A DNA stretch of 64,000 nt, taken from the NCBI RefSeq assembly GCF_038719015.1, contig NZ_CP152276.1:2089501-2153500 (forward strand). Direction: 5' to 3'. The notes beneath the pieces are model-generated. The model was not told the DNA's origin and did no database searches. It saw only the letters and a list, made by a program, of their open reading frames with translations. The first letter of the stretch is position 1; every line of letters begins with the position of its first letter. Of the stretch, positions 62,087 to 64,000 are shown one piece after another. Source of the stretch: Nguyenibacter vanlangensis. GTDB taxonomy: Bacteria; Pseudomonadota; Alphaproteobacteria; Acetobacterales; Acetobacteraceae. The position numbers were made by a program, and so were the translations under genes.

Positions 62087-62197
62087 ATGTCGAATATGCA
62101 CCATTTTCGGGATACAGACGACAGGACATTCAAGGCGTTTCCGGGTGGCAATTTCTTCAAGGCGAACGCCTCGAACGTTTCAAACGAAATCGTTTGA
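62087..62197 (+). CDS. 36-residue ORF of unknown function
   Basis: Encodes MSNMHHFRDTDDRTFKAFPG and 16 more residues, without cysteine or membrane segment. AGAGAGGAACG precedes the ATG, an excellent ribosome site. It lies between a divergent LysR gene and an EamA transporter, 78 bp before the latter. Its 3' end overlaps the palindrome at 62176-62200. It may be a leader or signalling peptide, or a fortuitous frame; no precedent is known to me. Confidence 0.4.
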   Translation: MSNMHHFRDTDDRTFKAFPGGNFFKANASNVSNEIV

Positions 62198-62200
62198 ACG
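62176..62200. promoter_or_regulatory. Candidate operator 2, 25-bp palindrome
   Basis: CGTTTCAAACGA and TCGTTTGAACG are complementary except for one extra T. It shares the half-site TTGAAC with the dyad at 61960. Located 76 bp before the EamA ATG; either a regulator site or a terminator of the small ORF. Confidence 0.5.
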
Positions 62201-62275
62201 GATGAAGGTGCTCGCCTAAATAATAGTTTAGAGCATTTTCACTGAAACAATACTATCGTGATCCAGAGGGTAACC

Positions 62276-63229
62276 ATGACGGGAACAGGCGACGGAAATG
62301 ACCTGACATTGAGAGGCGTCTGCATTCTGGTTCTTGTATCATTCATCTGGGGCCTGAACTTTGTCGTCATTCATCTTGGCTTGAGGCATTTTCCACCGCT
62401 GTTGTTTTCCGCGCTTCGTTTTTTGTTTTGCGCGCTGCCATGGATTTTTATTGTTCCGAAGCCAAAGATATCGCTGCGATCTCTACTTTCTCTCGGAATT
62501 GTTCTTGGAATACTTGTATTCGTGGGACTTTTCGTGGGAATGCATGAAGGCGTCCCAGCAGGAATTGCGTCATTAACGATGCAGGCTCAGGTCTTTTTCA
62601 CCGTAATTCTCGGGAAATTCTTTCTATCTGAAAAACCCGGACCACTACAGATCCTGTCAGTGTTTATCGGCATGTTCGCCATCTTCGCGATGATCGTTAT
62701 CCAGGGGACTGTCGGGACCTATGACGGGATAGTTCTGGTACTCGGTGGCGCTTTGTCATGGGGCGTGGCCAACATCATGATGAAGAAACTTCCCCGGGTG
62801 AATATGCTCGGTCTGATGGTATGGATCAGCCTGATCCCGCCCGTTCCCTTGTTTCTGATGTCGATCGCCGTCGACGGATGGCCGACGGTTGCGGCCTCAC
62901 TGAGAGCTTTTGACGCATCCGGCTTCATGGCAGTCGCCTATACCGGCCTGCTATCCACGATATTTGCATATGGAATGTGGGGAAGCATGCTGCAGCGTTT
63001 TCCGACCACGTCTGTTGCTCCCTTCGCGCTCCTCGTGCCTGTTTTTGCACTTCTGACAGCCTATCTGTTCCTGGGTGAACATTATACGGCAGTACAACTC
63101 TGCGCATCTGCCGTGATCATCGGTGCGCTTGCAGCGAACATCTGGCACAAGAAAATTGAGAAAGCTATTTTAAATAAAAAATTTCCAAAAAATATCATAG
63201 ATACTGAAACGGCGGGTCATGTAAAATAG
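62276..63229 (+). CDS. EamA/DMT-family transporter
   Basis: 317 residues with ten membrane segments in two EamA repeats: LVLVSFIWGLNFVVIHLG at the start and GGALSWGVANIMMKKLP at the start of the second half; SVAPFALLVPVFALLTAYLF near the end. Members export amino acids, metabolites or purines. The start MTGTGDGN was chosen because CAGAGGGTAACC precedes it. It is 13 bp before the outer-membrane channel gene, suggesting one export unit. Confidence 0.9.
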   Translation: MTGTGDGNDLTLRGVCILVLVSFIWGLNFVVIHLGLRHFPPLLFSALRFLFCALPWIFIVPKPKISLRSLLSLGIVLGILVFVGLFVGMHEGVPAGIASLTMQAQVFFTVILGKFFLSEKPGPLQILSVFIGMFAIFAMIVIQGTVGTYDGIVLVLGGALSWGVANIMMKKLPRVNMLGLMVWISLIPPVPLFLMSIAVDGWPTVAASLRAFDASGFMAVAYTGLLSTIFAYGMWGSMLQRFPTTSVAPFALLVPVFALLTAYLFLGEHYTAVQLCASAVIIGALAANIWHKKIEKAILNKKFPKNIIDTETAGHVK

Positions 63230-63242
63230 ATAAAAATCATAC

Positions 63243-64000
63243 ATGCGGAATTATATTTCGTTCATCGCTATATCAAGTTTCTTCGTTTGTGGATTTTTTA
63301 ATCCTGCGCATGGAGGTTCTTGGGATCAATGGTATACAGGATCGTTATTGTCGCCGTCCGGAGCCCTGTTTCATAAAGGTGACATAGCGATAGAGCCGTA
63401 TTTTTCTATCCAATTGTCAAGCGTATATTTTGACAATACAGGCGGAAGACAAAATGCTGGCAGCCATTCCCAACGTATCTTAAACAATACGCTCTACAAA
63501 TACGCCATTACCGACAACCTGAGTATACAGACCATACCAGAAATCGCGCTCCGGCAGTCAGACGGAACGCACCGTCATACTGGTTTGTCCCTGGGGGATA
63601 TGCCTGTCGACGCAGTTTTGAGGTTTCTCGATATCAGGCATGGGATTCTGCATCCGGCTTTCAATCTTTTTATGGGAGTCGGTTTTCCAACGGGACAATA
63701 TGACAGATTGCGCTCCGCGAGCTTCGCGACCGGGAGCGGAACCTATGTTGCGCGTTTCGCCTTGACGGAACAATCGGCTTATCGCCTGACCGCCAGGCAC
63801 GAATTACGCATCAGAATGTGGTTGAACCTGCGCCAGCCGCTTGATCGCGTACGGACCAATGATCTGTCCTCTTATGGATCACAGTCCAGTCATGTTATTG
63901 TCGGCATGACGGCCGAAGCCGGCGTGTCAGGAGAATTGGCCTTGACGCGACAGTTCGTTCTTGCGTTCGATATCGCTCGTGATTTCTCGGCATCGTCGGT
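63243..64000 (+). CDS. Outer-membrane channel protein, MetA-pathway-of-phenol-degradation type (partial)
   Basis: At least 252 residues; the gene runs off the right edge. A signal peptide (ISFIAISSFFVCGFFNPAHG) is followed by alternating polar/hydrophobic strands. VGFPTGQYDRLRSASF resembles the conserved FPTG segment of PF13557-type barrels, which are thought to pass hydrophobic or aromatic compounds. It lies 13 bp after the EamA gene. Codon use is AT-richer than in the core genes. Confidence 0.72.
   Translation, partial: MRNYISFIAISSFFVCGFFNPAHGGSWDQWYTGSLLSPSGALFHKGDIAIEPYFSIQLSSVYFDNTGGRQNAGSHSQRILNNTLYKYAITDNLSIQTIPEIALRQSDGTHRHTGLSLGDMPVDAVLRFLDIRHGILHPAFNLFMGVGFPTGQYDRLRSASFATGSGTYVARFALTEQSAYRLTARHELRIRMWLNLRQPLDRVRTNDLSSYGSQSSHVIVGMTAEAGVSGELALTRQFVLAFDIARDFSASS

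Overview
The window comes from a GC-rich alphaproteobacterium, most probably of the acetic acid bacteria (Acetobacteraceae, close to Gluconacetobacter or Komagataeibacter). The case rests on a circularly permuted two-piece tmRNA gene with the tag ANDNFEALAVAA, a flavin-dependent thymidylate synthase, a cvpA-purF-SDR cluster, class I fumarase, very high GC in housekeeping genes, and hairpin-type intergenic repeats. Genus-level placement is inference.

The left core (1-15,110) holds the tail of an Mrp-like ATPase and a palindromic element. It continues with a DnaJ-like protein, the queuosine cassette queA-tgt-queG with a ribbon-helix-helix gene, and a PEBP protein. Next are a MIP channel, a VOC protein, class I fumarase, SspB, ssrA, thyX, a MOSC protein, an aldose 1-epimerase, and mlaA-mlaC.

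The first accessory region (15,149-33,090) has lower GC and looks like a self-contained uptake and catabolism island. On the minus strand, in order of transcription, it has a TonB receptor, a polar amino-acid type ABC importer with an epimerase gene inserted between permease and ATPase, an SDR, an MFS carrier, a dihydropyrimidinase/allantoinase-type amidohydrolase, a PuuE/cyclic-imidase-type hydrolase and a CapA-like protein. Divergently come a VOC protein, an M20 carbamoylase/allantoate-hydrolase-type enzyme and a D-2-hydroxyacid dehydrogenase. A second SDR and a LysR regulator close it. Three different C-N hydrolase families plus dedicated transport suggest use of a cyclic ureide, hydantoin or imide. 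This is the best candidate for an undescribed system here.

The right core (33,243-52,763) carries a GNAT acetyltransferase, ettA, tRNA-Ile2(CAU), inorganic pyrophosphatase, an orphan MNT antitoxin next to an AT-rich secreted-protein gene, ynfA, a CxCC protein related to COG0523, and metH. After a second copy of the palindromic element come an AT-rich acyltransferase, cvpA-purF-SDR, an OmpH-like protein, small envelope genes, xseA and purD.

The second accessory region (52,983-64,000) contains a GlxA-type regulator divergent from an isonitrile-hydratase-like gene, a TonB receptor, and a lipoprotein of the purine nucleoside permease (NUP) family with a GGGGCC repeat tract. It also has two LysR regulators, a GFA-family pseudogene, a 36-codon ORF, an EamA transporter and a truncated outer-membrane channel gene.
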